Shown: positions 20,691 through 30,984 of the stretch, in pieces
Position numbering within the stretch: the stretch's first letter is position 1
How the letters are laid out: every line of letters begins with the position of its first letter
Assembly (NCBI GenBank): GCA_964019425.1
Contig: OZ025864.1
Location: 435,001-499,000, forward strand
Direction: 5' to 3'
Length of the DNA stretch: 64,000 bases
Source of the DNA: Flectonema sp. DT1601
Lineage: Eukaryota; Euglenozoa; Diplonemea; Diplonemida; Diplonemidae
The notes under the pieces: generated by a model
The model's database searches: none
What the model was told of the DNA's origin: nothing
What the model saw: only the letters and a program-made list of their open reading frames with translations
Translations under genes and position numbers: made by a program

Positions 20691-21608
20691 AGGATCAGCA
20701 TCCTTAAGTTTTTTTCATTCTTACTGTGTGGTCTTTTGTACAAGGATTCGCTGTCACCACACCTTCAGTAATCCGCTTGTTTTTTAGTCCAAACCGGCAT
20801 TAACCTCTTTATAGAATCTTTTTTGTTTTATTTTATTTTATTCCTCTCCCTTTTTTTTTCCTTATTTTCCCTTTTATTATTCGGAGTTAATTTTGTTACC
20901 ATGCAAAGTTCTCTGAAGGTTGGGGAAAATGAAAAAAAGGCTGCTATAGTTTACTGGCAACTATCGTTTATCTTGTTCCGCAACGTACGTCTGACGGCTT
21001 CGAGTCGGAAGAAACGAGAAAAAAAAAAAAAAAAAAAAAAAAAGGAAAGGAAAGGAAAGGAAAGTCTGTTCTTAACCGAACTGCATTCCTTGTTGGAAGA
21101 GAGGAGGAACCTATTCCGAGAAAGAAAAAAAAGCGAGTCAATATTAAAAAAAACATAAAAAACGGTCAAGAGTTCAACACCCACCCCCCATGACCCCAAC
21201 CCAATCGCGTCCTCATCGTGTTTAATATAATAGTGCGGCATCAAGCACACCCCATAACCCTGCTACACAGTAGGTATATTGCATACAGCCACATTCAATA
21301 TGTGTTTTGTTTAATCTGAAAAAATTGTTTCTTCCGTGTCATTATACTTTCTTCTGAACAGGTAGCGTTACAACGAAGCTGTTAGCTGGTTGAGTGCCAC
21401 AATATCTCTAAGGGATAACGCTGGTATCGTTTAATGCTTAGCATCTGATGTAGTGGTGGGAAACTGATATCTTTCCGTAATTCAAATCCCAACATCACAA
21501 CCATCTCACATGACTTCTTGATTGGATGTCGTTCAATCAGAAATATATTAGTTTTTATCTTGTGTTATATCTTTTTCACAGGCACTAAAAAAGAAACAGT
21601 AAAGTAAG
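18918..21608 (+). other. 2.7 kb of low-complexity intergenic DNA
   Basis: Long T or A tracts (T runs near 19342-19378, 20192-20220, 20659-20690; A run near 21020-21043). A direct repeat of about 45 bp lies at 19605-19650 and 19813-19858 (both contain CTTATGGTCTTCAAATTGG). A dispersed repeat sits at 20000-20181. I see no credible gene on either strand; the open frames are homopolymer artefacts. Pyrimidine-rich CTTTTTCACAG (21571-21581) and AAACAG (21594-21599) precede the next ATG. Confidence 0.6.
20000..20181 (+). repeat. Dispersed repeat, copy A (copy B 28667-28759)
   Basis: Both copies begin GGGCAGCACAC and share the stretches CTTTAGCTTTATCAG and AGTGTTGTATTACTA in the same order and orientation. 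Copy A is longer because of A-rich expansions in its middle. No coding potential or terminal repeats are seen. A short interspersed element or a conserved downstream element is possible. Confidence 0.75.
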
Positions 21609-22385
21609 ATGGTGACCATTGCTAGAGTGCCCTGTCTAGACAGCAATTATGGTTGGTTAGTTCATTGCAACAGCACTGGAATGACCTTTAGTGTTGATAC
21701 ACCTGAAGCAAAACCTTTAAAAAAAGAATTGACTAAAAGAGGATGGGTTCTCTCTCATATTCTTAACACGCATCATCACTATGATCATGTTGGAGGTAAT
21801 GAAGAGTTAGTGAAGGAATATAAATGTAAAGTAATTGGAGCATCACACGACGCTGCAAGGATTCCATGTATTACTGACAAGGTAAAGGAAGGCGATGTTG
21901 TAAATATTGGTAACCTTTCTTGTAAAGTGATTGAAACACCTGGACATACATCTGGTCACATATGTTTTTATTTCGCTGCGGCAGATGGAATGCCTCCGAT
22001 GGTATTCGTAGGGGACACACTGTTCTCACTCGGATGTGGAAGACTTTTTGAAGGTTCGGCATCGCAGATGCACAATTCACTTTCAAAATTAAAAGCCCTT
22101 CCTACCAACACCTCTATTTATTGTGCTCATGAGTATACAGAAGCAAATGGTAAATTCGCTCTTTCCGTTGATCCAAAGAATCCTGCTCTGCTTCAACTGT
22201 TCGAGGAAATCAGAGCAAAGAGAAAGATTGGAGAAGCAACTGTACCAATGCCATTATCTCAAGAATTAGCCTGCAATCCTTTCTTGAGATCAGACGCTGC
22301 ATTAAAGCTGTCAGGTGGACTTCCAGAAACAGCATCTGACGTCGAAGTCTTTACAAAAATCCGATCGCTAAAAGACAGATTCTAA
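21609..22385 (+). CDS. Glyoxalase II (hydroxyacylglutathione hydrolase)
   Basis: 258 residues, single exon, the usual length. It is a metallo-beta-lactamase fold enzyme that hydrolyses S-D-lactoylglutathione (or the trypanothione equivalent) to D-lactate and free thiol, the second step of methylglyoxal detoxification. The metal ligands are all present: THHHYDH at 54-60 (His55, His57, Asp59, His60), His113 in TPGHTSGH, Asp136 in VGDTLF and His174 in CAHEYT. The C-terminal substrate-binding helix ends NPFLRSD, typical of the family. No targeting peptide is obvious, so it is probably cytosolic. Start: ATG 21609, preceded by AAACAG at 21594-21599. Confidence 0.95.
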   Translation: MVTIARVPCLDSNYGWLVHCNSTGMTFSVDTPEAKPLKKELTKRGWVLSHILNTHHHYDHVGGNEELVKEYKCKVIGASHDAARIPCITDKVKEGDVVNIGNLSCKVIETPGHTSGHICFYFAAADGMPPMVFVGDTLFSLGCGRLFEGSASQMHNSLSKLKALPTNTSIYCAHEYTEANGKFALSVDPKNPALLQLFEEIRAKRKIGEATVPMPLSQELACNPFLRSDAALKLSGGLPETASDVEVFTKIRSLKDRF

Positions 22386-22742
22386 ACAATTCTATTATTG
22401 TTTCTCGTTTTTTTTTTTTTTTTTTTTTTTTTGTTGAAAAAAAAAAAAGGAGTTTTCTTGCCCAACAGCAATAAAATAAAATAAAAAGTATTTTGTTGTT
22501 TACTTTTTAACGTACCTCGTTTACATATTGTTACTGTTGTTTGATTTCTTTTTGAATATAATGACGTTTGTTAGCTCAGCTGGTCCATCAGAGAGAGAGC
22601 TGAAATATTAGTGAAGGCAGACAGACTTCCTGTAGCCCTAATCGATACCTTATTCTGCACCTTCTGTGCAGTTCAGACAATCTTTATAATTATGTAGACA
22701 AAATGACGATTCTATTTTTTCCACAGTTGCCAAGCAAATAAA

Positions 22743-23149
22743 ATGAACGCCTCACGAGTATTGGCGCCAGTCATGCGCTCGGGAAGAGTTGCCCAGAGAC
22801 GTTTTGCCAGGACCAGACCTGATGGTTGGGGTGACGTATGTGAGACTTGTTAATATTGAGATACGGAATTGAATTTAAGAAAAAAAAAAAAAATATGTAA
22901 AACAGGCTTTCGGTCATGAAACCACTGAAAATTTCTCATTGATTTTTGGCTCTCTGGCGTTTTTAACTTTCACCATCGTGCAAACTTCTATTGCCGTATC
23001 CAAGTTTGAGGTTTGTATTTATGGTTTGGTTTAGTGAATGATTGTTCATAAGTTAAGAACAAACAACAACAACAACAAAACAGGTTGAGAACCCTTGGGA
23101 GCACTTCCACGGAAGCGCTCCAAGAAATACTCACATGATGAACACATAA
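22743..23149 (+). CDS. Small single-pass mitochondrial-type membrane protein, three exons
   Basis: The exons are 22743-22835, 22906-23010 and 23084-23149, with introns of 70 and 73 nt (GTATGT...AAACAG and GTTTGT...AAACAG), all phase 0. The product is 87 residues. The N-terminus is basic and lacks acidic residues (MNASRVLAPVMRSGRVAQRR), like a mitochondrial presequence. One membrane span follows (SLIFGSLAFLTFTIVQTSI), then a short tail NPWEHFHGSAPRN. The layout is that of accessory subunits of respiratory complexes, but I do not recognise which. It is too fragmented to appear as a long open frame, yet all three junctions and the protein logic agree. Confidence 0.7.
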
Positions 23150-23522
23150 TTTTACGTATTACTTTATTCATGTATAGTGTTTTCAGGGACTTTTTTTCTT
23201 TAGTAACGCAGAAGCCGCGGTCGGACGCCAGACCTGTGCAGATTCTGACAACCACGTTGGGTCACTTATTCGGATTCTTATTTTTATTTTATTTTATTTT
23301 TGTTGATGATAATTGAATTTTCTCCTTCAGGGGTAGTGTTGCGCCGACCCTCTTTTCGATACCATCCAGCAAACTGTTTTTACTTTTTACTTCTACTCAA
23401 GTAGGCAAAAAAAAATACGGTGAGGTGAATGAAAAGGATGATAAGATTATTTTGCGTCAGAGAATGATGGTAGTAGTATTAAATTACACATTACACAAAA
23501 AGACTAAACAGCAGTTTACAAT
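23150..23522 (+). other. Short intergenic spacer
   Basis: AT-rich, no gene seen. It ends with AAACAG (23506-23511), 11 nt before the TRAPPC6 ATG, a probable acceptor site. Confidence 0.5.
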
Positions 23523-24349
23523 ATGTCTCAAGGCAAAGAAGTCGCAGAAAGCCTTCTTGATCTTCTCGTGACTGAGGCAGCGCATTCAATTTGGAGAAAG
23601 AAAAAACATGACAAAGAAGCGATGGAGAGGAGTCTCGAAAGGTTAGGTTTCAGAGTTGGTGTCGCAATGATGGAACGACTTATGAAAGATAAAGGTCTGA
23701 TGGTGCTGCAAGGTGAACGACCAACTGACGCAATTAGATTATTGTGTAGAGACTTTTGGGGACTTGCATTTAAAAAGATTACAGACAGACTACGAATGAA
23801 TAAACAAGGAGTATGTACCACTTTATAATACCATCCTCTATTTCTGTATCTGAGTATCATCCTTACAACAATAAAACAGATATATATTGTGTTGGATAAA
23901 GACTTTAAGTGGTTGAGACATATTTCACATAAAATAGAAGAAGAGTATCCCGCTGGTTCAAAAGTTACAGTAACCAAACCAGACCAAGGAGTACCTGTGG
24001 GAACAAAGGGAATAATATTGTCTTATAGCGCAGCTCACAGTAGTGTTGAGATCGAATGCGACACACAAATAATATCTGTAAGTGTTGACAGTATAAACAC
24101 TGATTATCCTCCTCGTATTAGCCCAAAAACATTATTACACGTTCCTGCAGGAATGCTTCGAGGAGCGCTGTTTGCGGTGGATGTTCCTGTTACTGTATGT
24201 GTTGGGTTGTCTACTGTTAAGGATTAAGAATTATTTTTTAAAAAAAAAAACAGGTTGAGGCCACCATAATATCCCTTCCTGCAGTGGAATTCACGATTGC
24301 TACCAAAGACCTCGCTTCGGAATGTATGGAGGGAAGTGTCAGACAATAG
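23523..24349 (+). CDS. TRAPP complex subunit TRAPPC6/Trs33 with an inserted domain
   Basis: The exons are 23523-23810, 23880-24194 and 24254-24349, with introns of 69 and 59 nt (both GTATGT...AAACAG) and phase 0 junctions. The product is 232 residues. TRAPPC6 is a core subunit of the TRAPP Rab-GEF complexes of ER-Golgi and Golgi traffic. Recognised blocks are LERLGFRVG, CRDFWGLAFKK, RMNKQGIYIVLDKDF, PAGMLRGAL and EATIISLPAVEFTIATK, in family order. Human TRAPPC6B is 158 residues. The excess is an insert of about 65 residues after FKWLRHIS and before HVPAGMLRG. The insert looks like a small beta barrel: GSKVTVTKPDQGVPVGTKG, then VEIECDTQIISVSVDSI. It lies within exon 2, so it is not a retained intron. 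Confidence 0.85.
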
Positions 24350-24598
24350 GGCGATTTCGTTTCCTTTTTTTTTCACTGTAACAAATGCTAAGGAACTCTC
24401 GAGATCGAAAAAAAAACACCATTTTAGGAAACCCTTTATAAACAATGTGAACCATTGTAATTGATTTTAGTTATTTTCACATATTTTCCAGAAAAAAAAA
24501 TAATCACCGTGACATGATTGCCGATTTGCAGATATAAAAAAAAAAAAAAAAAAAAGGAAACTAACACTTAAATACTACACAGATATCCCCCCCAAGTA

Positions 24599-25681
24599 AT
24601 GACTGGTGGGGTGCTATGCTGTCCTCAGGGAACATTCACGTCTGGAAACACAATTGGAAACAATGATGGATATAAAAAGATTAAAACTCTCGGAAGAGGA
24701 TCATACGGTAAGACAATGCTCTGCGTTAATTGTGAAGACGGTACGAATGTAGTTGTGAAAAGGATAAACGTTGAAGGAGGAAAACAGAGCAGAATGAAAC
24801 ACATCATGAGAGAGGTTCAGGTAATGAAAACAACACGTCACCCGCATATTATAACATTTGTAAGTGCATGGCAGTCATCAAAAGCAGTATACATCACAAT
24901 GAAACATGCTGAACGTGGTGACCTTGAACAATTGGTTGTGTATTCCCGAAGTAATTCACTCTTATTAGGAGAAGCTCGTGTGAAGAAAATCTGCTGTCAA
25001 ACTGCATCAGCACTGGGCTACCTCCACGAAAAGCACATCATCCACAGAGATATAAAAGCTGCTAATGTTTTTATTGATGCTGAAGGTGATGTAAAACTTG
25101 GTATGGTTTCTATTCACACATTTCATTGCTTTCTTGCATCTGTTATCAACACAAAAACAGGCGACTTCGGAATGTCCACAATTCTAGAACCAGCTGAGAG
25201 CTTTGCATCAACACACGTTGGAACTCCTTTTTATATGTCCCCAGAACTGATGGAGAAGACGAAGTACACATCAAAAACTGATATTTGGGCATTCGGAGTA
25301 CTAGTGTACCTGTTGATGTATTTCTCTTATCCATTTGTGGGAGAAACATTGAAGGAATTAAAAATTGTAGTGCTTGAGGGAAAGGTTAGACATCCTCCAC
25401 GTATTCGATACAGCAGCATGCTCAGTGACATAGTAGAGGAATGTCTTGAAGTAGATCCAGAGGATAGGCCCTCGGCAAAGTCACTTGCGCTGCTTTTGGC
25501 GCATCAGTCTATCAAAAAAAGACCTCCTCCGACTGTCTTGTTGTCGAAAAAAAGACGTCCTGGAACCGATCAAATTCAACAAGCAGCTGATTTGATGATA
25601 TTTTTATTTGAAGAAGCCTCCGACAGACTTCTTATTGAGTGTTCTGCGACACTCTGTTTAGTGGGTTCTATTTACAGCTAA
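24599..25681 (+). CDS. NEK-like serine/threonine kinase, two exons
   Basis: The exons are 24599-25100 and 25161-25681, giving 340 residues. The 60-nt intron (GTATGG...AAACAG) has no stop and is a multiple of three. It interrupts the DFG motif, so unspliced sequence reads KLG-(20 extra)-GDFG, while splicing gives KLGDFGMS. Kinase motifs: GRGSYG near 34, VVKR (lysine), HRDIKAANVF, DFGMS, GTPFYMSPE and DIWAFG. The activation loop and APE-region spelling fit the NEK (NIMA-related) group, which acts at cilia and microtubules. Only a short tail follows the kinase domain. The NEK assignment is likely but not proven. Confidence 0.85.
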   Translation: MTGGVLCCPQGTFTSGNTIGNNDGYKKIKTLGRGSYGKTMLCVNCEDGTNVVVKRINVEGGKQSRMKHIMREVQVMKTTRHPHIITFVSAWQSSKAVYITMKHAERGDLEQLVVYSRSNSLLLGEARVKKICCQTASALGYLHEKHIIHRDIKAANVFIDAEGDVKLGMVSIHTFHCFLASVINTKTGDFGMSTILEPAESFASTHVGTPFYMSPELMEKTKYTSKTDIWAFGVLVYLLMYFSYPFVGETLKELKIVVLEGKVRHPPRIRYSSMLSDIVEECLEVDPEDRPSAKSLALLLAHQSIKKRPPPTVLLSKKRRPGTDQIQQAADLMIFLFEEASDRLLIECSATLCLVGSIYS

Positions 25682-26879
25682 CATTACAAACTTAACATCC
25701 TCAACCGGACTCTCGAACTAGTGTCTTTGTTAGTTAGCATTGGCAGCTGTTACTCTTTCCTCCGCCGGTTTCATAATTGTTCTTAAAAAAAAAGTGAGAA
25801 ATTCAATTCACCTTCAATCAGGTGGTTCTATGCGCTTGTTCTATTGTTTAAAAGGGCTGATGACTAAAAGAAAAAAAAAAGTAAAACAGAAGAAGGACAT
25901 CCACAAATCTAAAGTACTGCAGTGTGAACAGCTTTAAGGTGAGTGATGACCCTTCTTTGCACTTTTGTTATATCGCAAACAGCCTTGTAAAAGCCTTATT
26001 AGAGAAGAGTTCGGTCCTGTTTTGTGCATTTTTTTTTCAACAATTTTTCGTGGGGTTTCTAACCCCCCACCAATCTTCCATTTCGCTTCTTGCCACGTTT
26101 TATTTTTCTTCTTTTTTTTTCTTAATTCGTTTTCTATAAAACTAATGTCTCTTTTCAAGAGACCGTATGTACACACTCGTTAACAATTTTCCTCTCATCC
26201 TCCCTTTATAAAGTAAACGATACTATTACTACCTCATTACTACCTCACTCATTTAGCAACCTAATTAAATTGTGTGCTGCTGCTATTTGGGTGAGAAACC
26301 TACACTGTTTTATTTATTTTTTTTTTTTTTTTTTTTCCACCCGCGGCGGGAGTCTCTCCTTTCTTAGGTTGGCTCGTCTTCTAATACGAGACGGTATTTG
26401 TTAGAAGAAAAACTAAAAAAAAAAACTGACCTTTTTTTTTTTTATTTTGTAAAGCTTTCCTGTGAACAAGTACTACTCTCTGAGGGGCAAAAAAAAATTT
26501 TTTTTGTTATTTCGCGCCGATACTGTGCGTTGTCCCTTAACTTTTTTTCTGATAGATTTCAATGCAAAAACTCTTTCACGCATTATCTTTAACCTGAAAC
26601 TATTCTGAGGGGGTGTATTTAAGTGAGTAGTACAAAAATGAGAGCAGCTTTCACCCCAGCCCTGATCTACCACAAGACATAATCCTCTTGATCCCTACAC
26701 TGAAATATTGGATTGAAGGCTGTTGGTGAATAAGTTACTTTACTTCTTCTTCAGGTTCTTATCAAATTAATATCCGTGGATCTCTTTCAACTGTTTTTTA
26801 AGTTAAGTAGACGGAACAGAATAGTACTGCAATTATTATTATTATTATTACTATGTTTTTCAGACACCCGGACGCTGCT
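25682..26879 (+). other. AT-rich intergenic region
   Basis: About 1.2 kb with many homopolymers (T run 26312-26336) and no credible gene on either strand. An ATT microsatellite (26833-26850) and TTTTTCAG (26856-26863) lie just before the MORN gene start, the latter a likely acceptor. Confidence 0.55.
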
Positions 26880-28523
26880 ATGGCGGAGGCGGTCAAAAGA
26901 GAGGAGGAACAGTTGAAGAGAAAGATTCTCGATGACTCCGAGAGAGAATCAAACCAACGAAAGGAAATGGAACAGATTGAGCGAAATCAACAAGAAGAAG
27001 AGCGTAAGAAAAAGTTGGAGAAGAAATTGCTTATGAAACAGAGGAAAAGAGAAAGACAAGCAGAAAAAGCCGAAGAAAAGGAAGATTCAGCCACGATGGA
27101 GAAGGAAATGGCATCAAAGCTGTCAGAACCACCACCAGCTGGGGAAACTATAAAATTCTCGATTGGAGAATACGTAGGTGCCGTAGAAAATGGAAAGTTA
27201 CACGGCCGAGGAAAGTTCACCTGGTATAACACTGGGAATACCTACGATGGTGACTGGAAGGAGGGAAAGCGTCACGGAATTGGAATCGAAGTAAAAAAGA
27301 AGACTGGAGCAGAGTACAAAGGATCTTGGGACTGTGGTTTAAAACACGGAAAAGGTGAACTACAAGACCCCACAAACGGTTCTTACAAGGGTGAATTCCG
27401 CAACGGTATGGAAGAAGGAAACGGAGAATACACTTTCCTATCTGGAGATGTGTACACAGGCGGATTTAAAGAAGGGCTCTTTGACGGATACGGAGTGTTT
27501 GTCTACAGTCAGGGACAAGGCAAATATGAAGGTATGATTTCTCAGACAGGAACTTTTTTGTGAAAGCATCACAGAAAAAAATAAACTAAAACAAAACAGG
27601 TCAATGGGAAGCAGGTCACCAAACTGGTAAAGGAGTTCTTACGGGTAAGATACAAGGACAGACTCACACATACAGAGGAGACTGGCTTGATGATCAAAAA
27701 CATGGGAAGGGATACTACGAGTGTCCTGAACACAATTATGAAGGTGACTGGAAAAATGATTGCATGCATGGAGTTGGTGTATTGAAATATGAAAATGGTG
27801 ACATCTACGAGGGAACATTTACTAACGATCTCGAATCAGGTAACGGTAAGTATACCTATGCTGATGGTGTGTTATTTTATTTTGTTAATTTCTATTTTTC
27901 TGATTACATCCTCCCTCTTAACTTCAACTAATAACAGGCGGCTACTACACGGGTGACTACCGCGGTGGGTTCCGCCAAGGCAAAGGTGTCTTCGTTACTT
28001 CTAAAGGTGACAAATACACTGGACAATTCCACGAGAATAAAAAACATGGCAAAGGAGAATTAGTATTTGCTTCAGGGTCTTCATATGACGGTGACTGGAA
28101 TGCGGACACCATGCACGGAAATGGTATCTACACGTATGGCAGTACAGGAAAGCAATTCAACGTCGTGTATGAAAGAAATACCTGCAAATCTAAGACTCCT
28201 GTCGGCGAAGGTGAACCTGCAACCACTCCAGCTGAACCAGCGGCTACTGCAGGAGGAGGAGGGAAGACATTCCCTGAGTGGTTAGTAAAGATAGACGGAA
28301 TCGACGATGACGACAGAGCAATTTTTGTTGAGCAAAAGATCGATGAGGCCACATTCTTATCGTTGAGTTCTGATGATATAAAGGTATGTGGATAATTAAA
28401 TTCTTCTTTCTGACATTTCCATTTCATTTACAAAGACAAAAATTAAATAAACAGGAACTTGGCTTCAAGATGGGGGCAAGAAAGCGTTTGGAGAAGGAAA
28501 TTGAATCGAAGAGATCCGCGTAG
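26880..28523 (+). CDS. MORN-repeat protein with coiled coil and C-terminal SAM domain
   Basis: The exons are 26880-27531, 27600-27866, 27938-28383 and 28455-28523; the introns are 68, 71 and 71 nt. The product is 477 residues. A charged coiled coil (about 1-85) is followed by roughly ten MORN repeats (HGRGKFTWYNTGNTYDGDW and so on), which often bind phosphoinositides or scaffold cilia and cortical structures. A Pro/Ala linker leads to a SAM-like domain (FPEWLVKIDGIDDDDRA ... ELGFKMGARKRLEKEI). For intron 2 I chose the donor GTGTGT at 27867 over GTAAGT at 27846. Both keep frame, but the former restores a complete repeat (GNGKYTYADGGYYTGDY) and fits the local GTNTGT donor pattern. The start is ATG 26880, after the TTTTTCAG acceptor. 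Confidence 0.85.
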
Positions 28524-29174
28524 CAAAAATGGCTGTCCAAATAAGTGTGAACACTAAACTCGAATATTCTAGGAATAGAAATCAATTTTATTGAATTAAA
28601 TATTCCCGTGAAACCGAGAGAGTGTTTTTTTTTTTTTTGTTGCAAACAAGAACGATAAAGAATGTTGGGCAGCACACACGTAAACCTCCTTTAGCTTTAT
28701 CAGTTTAAGTCGGTTCACGAATTCGTTCACAAACAAAACATCTACAGTGTTGTATTACTATTTTCTGTACAGTTTAGGACGAAGAACAATTCTTTCCCCC
28801 TTTTTCTTTGCTTTCAACTCATCGGACTCAAGTCGGATGTTGTTCTGTACAATTTGAGTAATTTTGCGAATATTTCTGTTCAAAAATAAAATATTACACC
28901 CACACTGTGTGTGAGAATACTTCCTTTTAACACCCCAATTCCCCATTGCGAATTACTTGTATTGCGAATACCATATTTCTGTGGATATTATCTTGAGTGA
29001 CGGTTGCTCTTTTGTTCATGTGTTCTTCGATTTTACAGTTACCTAAAAAAAAATTGCACTGGAATGAGCCTGCCTTTTGTTCTATTACCTGAAATATATG
29101 CGAATAATTCATTTCTCCCTCACAGAAACACACTGAAGTCGTTTTATCATTTAAGGATGGGGTGATTCCAGCTG
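28524..29174 (+). other. Intergenic region with dispersed repeat copy B
   Basis: 28667-28759 is a second copy of the repeat at 20000-20181. The rest is unique AT-rich DNA. CCTCACAG (29118-29125) is a possible acceptor. An upstream ATG at 29157 opens a two-codon frame (ATG GGG TGA) before the Kv channel start and could damp its translation. Confidence 0.6.
28667..28759 (+). repeat. Dispersed repeat, copy B
   Basis: Matches 20000-20181 in order and orientation, starting GGGCAGCACAC, through CTTTAGCTTTATCAG, and ending at GTGTTGTATTACTA. It lacks the A-rich expansions of copy A. It lies about 140 bp downstream of the MORN gene stop. Confidence 0.75.
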
Positions 29175-30619
29175 ATGACGACTCGCATCGCAACGGCAGG
29201 GATTTCGTGGGGGTATGTATTGCTGCAAACTGTGTCATGTGTCACATTATCTTTAGAGTCAAGTACTCACTAATAAAAAACAGTGCGAATGCCGATGACA
29301 GCATCCACGATGAAGCATCTGAAGATTTCCCGAAGCATTTTATGTCCGGGAGGGCGCAGCGGAGCATGCCTTGGGTCCACGGCCCCACAAAAACAGGGAA
29401 CGTGAGAGACTTGAAATACCCGGAGTCTTTCGTTGAGAAAAGGGTAAGTGAACTATCACTGAAAGATAAAATACACGCTCTGTTTGAACCGTCTTCACTT
29501 GCACAGGAGTTCTTCGCTGATAGACATCGACATTCTGTTACAGCTTTGAGCATCTTTAGTGTATTGATGATACTTGTTAGTGTTATAGTCTTCACTGTTG
29601 AAAGCATTCCAAGGTATTACAATCGAGACCTGCTTTTCTTTTTCACTGTTGAAACATGTTGCATTGCGTGGTTCACTTTTGAGTTATCAATCCGATTCAT
29701 TACATGCAATGAGCGAAAGGTATTCTTCAAAGACCTTCTCAACTTGGTTGATATAATTGCGATTTTCCCTTACTATATTGACTTAGTTGTGATAGTCACT
29801 GGTGGTTCTCCAGCCAACAGTGGTTTGGTAATCTTGCGTGTTGTTCGACTAACACGCGTCTTCAGAGTTTTTAAGCTGTCTAAATACAACGAGGGGATAC
29901 AAGTAGTGGGAGCGGCATTGAAAAATAGCACCGATGCCCTGTCGCTGTTGCTGTTCTTGACAACGATAACAGTGGTTTTATTTGGAAGCGGGATATTTTA
30001 TGCAGAGCAAGGTGCGGCTTACTTTCATGAAACGAACAGGACTTGGGTTCGTAAGGATGGTTTTGGAGGACCTCTGGTAAAACATCATTTCCAGTCGATA
30101 CCAGACAGCTTTTGGTGGTGTCTTGTGACAGTTACAACAGTGGGCTATGGTGACATGTACCCAGTGACCTTTCCTGGTTACTTAGTTGGTGCAGCGGCTA
30201 TGTTAACTGGTTTACTCATAGTTGCATTTCCCATTATCATTTTGGGAGCCAATTTTTCGGAAGCAAGGGAGGCGTTGGCTCGAAAAAAGGATGAGGAATA
30301 TCACAAAAAAATGGCTTTGATATCAAGTTGTGAAGAGACCAGCGAAGAAGCGAAAAGTGCAGCGAGCGAGGAGAATACTTCTTCAGAAGAAAAGTGTGAA
30401 GTCACGGAAGAAGCTGATGTTGTACACAACACTGATACACTCATACTGCAACAGCTTTTACGAAGACTTGATGGCATCGAGTTTTATATGCGAAAACAGC
30501 ACACTCAAAAACTTCGTCGCAAAAGCTCTGCATCCCAAACAGACATGTCAGGTAAAAACCCGTTAGTCAGTTGTCTCCCGCCTTTGTGTCCTATTTCGAA
30601 GAGAGAAGCATCCGATTGA
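29175..30619 (+). CDS. Voltage-gated potassium channel subunit
   Basis: The exons are 29175-29212 and 29284-30619; the 71-nt intron (GTATGT...AAACAG) shifts frame and makes ATG 29175 the start (MTTRIATAGISW). The product is 457 residues. Six transmembrane segments are visible: S1 (ALSIFSVLMILVSVIVF), S2 with its acidic residue, S3, and S4 with regular arginines (ILRVVRLTRVFRVFKLSK). The pore carries the K+ filter TTVGYGD near residue 298, and S6 follows. The cytoplasmic C-terminus is Glu/Ser-rich with a short helical LLRRLDGIEFYM. A tetramerisation (T1/BTB) domain typical of animal Kv channels is not seen at the N-terminus. It probably forms tetramers in the plasma or ciliary membrane. Confidence 0.9.
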
Positions 30620-30798
30620 AGTGTCCAACCGTGTAGCCATAATGCGCCTTTTTTTCCGATCCTTGCTTTTCAGCATAACAGTTGGTAATGTTTACACATG
30701 CCGTCAGTATTCTTGCGAGTTCTTTTTCAATTTATTAATTGTGCATTACGTCTTATTGTTTTTGCAGAGCAGGGTGCATCTTTTCGATCTTCAAAAAT

Positions 30799-30870
30799 GC
30801 GAGGTGCCAGGATCGAACTGACGACCTTAGGATTATGAGACCTACGCGCTACCGACTGCGCCAACCTCGC
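30799..30870 (-). tRNA. tRNA-Met (CAT), elongator
   Basis: On the minus strand a 72-nt cloverleaf folds. It has a perfect 7-bp acceptor stem (GCGAGGT/ACCTCGC), a 4-bp D stem GCGC/GCGC with loop AGTCGGTA, anticodon loop CTCATAA with anticodon CAT, and a T arm GTCAG-TTCGATC-CTGGC. The anticodon stem has a T-T mismatch next to the loop. The sequence around the anticodon matches eukaryotic elongator tRNA-Met, and initiator features such as an A1-T72 pair are absent. There is no intron. It lies between the Kv channel and polycystin genes and is the only minus-strand gene found. Confidence 0.95.
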
Positions 30871-30984
30871 TCTGTTTTGGGCCGACTTTTTCACTTTATC
30901 TGATGACATCGTTTTCATCTTATCCTGATGCAGGCACCATTTGCCACAAAAATTGTTGTTTGCAACAGACCTTTACACAATAAA

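Noticed and set aside
20823-21158. 111-codon frame rich in Phe then Lys
   Set aside because: Product of T and A homopolymers; antisense frames in the same interval are equally long.
21378-21500. GTTAGCTGG...TTCAAATCCC resembling a tRNA or SINE head
   Set aside because: A and B boxes are about 100 bases apart and no T stem forms.
22568-22620. TTAGCTCAGCTGG resembling a tRNA A box
   Set aside because: No matching B box or cloverleaf downstream; at most a decayed tRNA-derived repeat.
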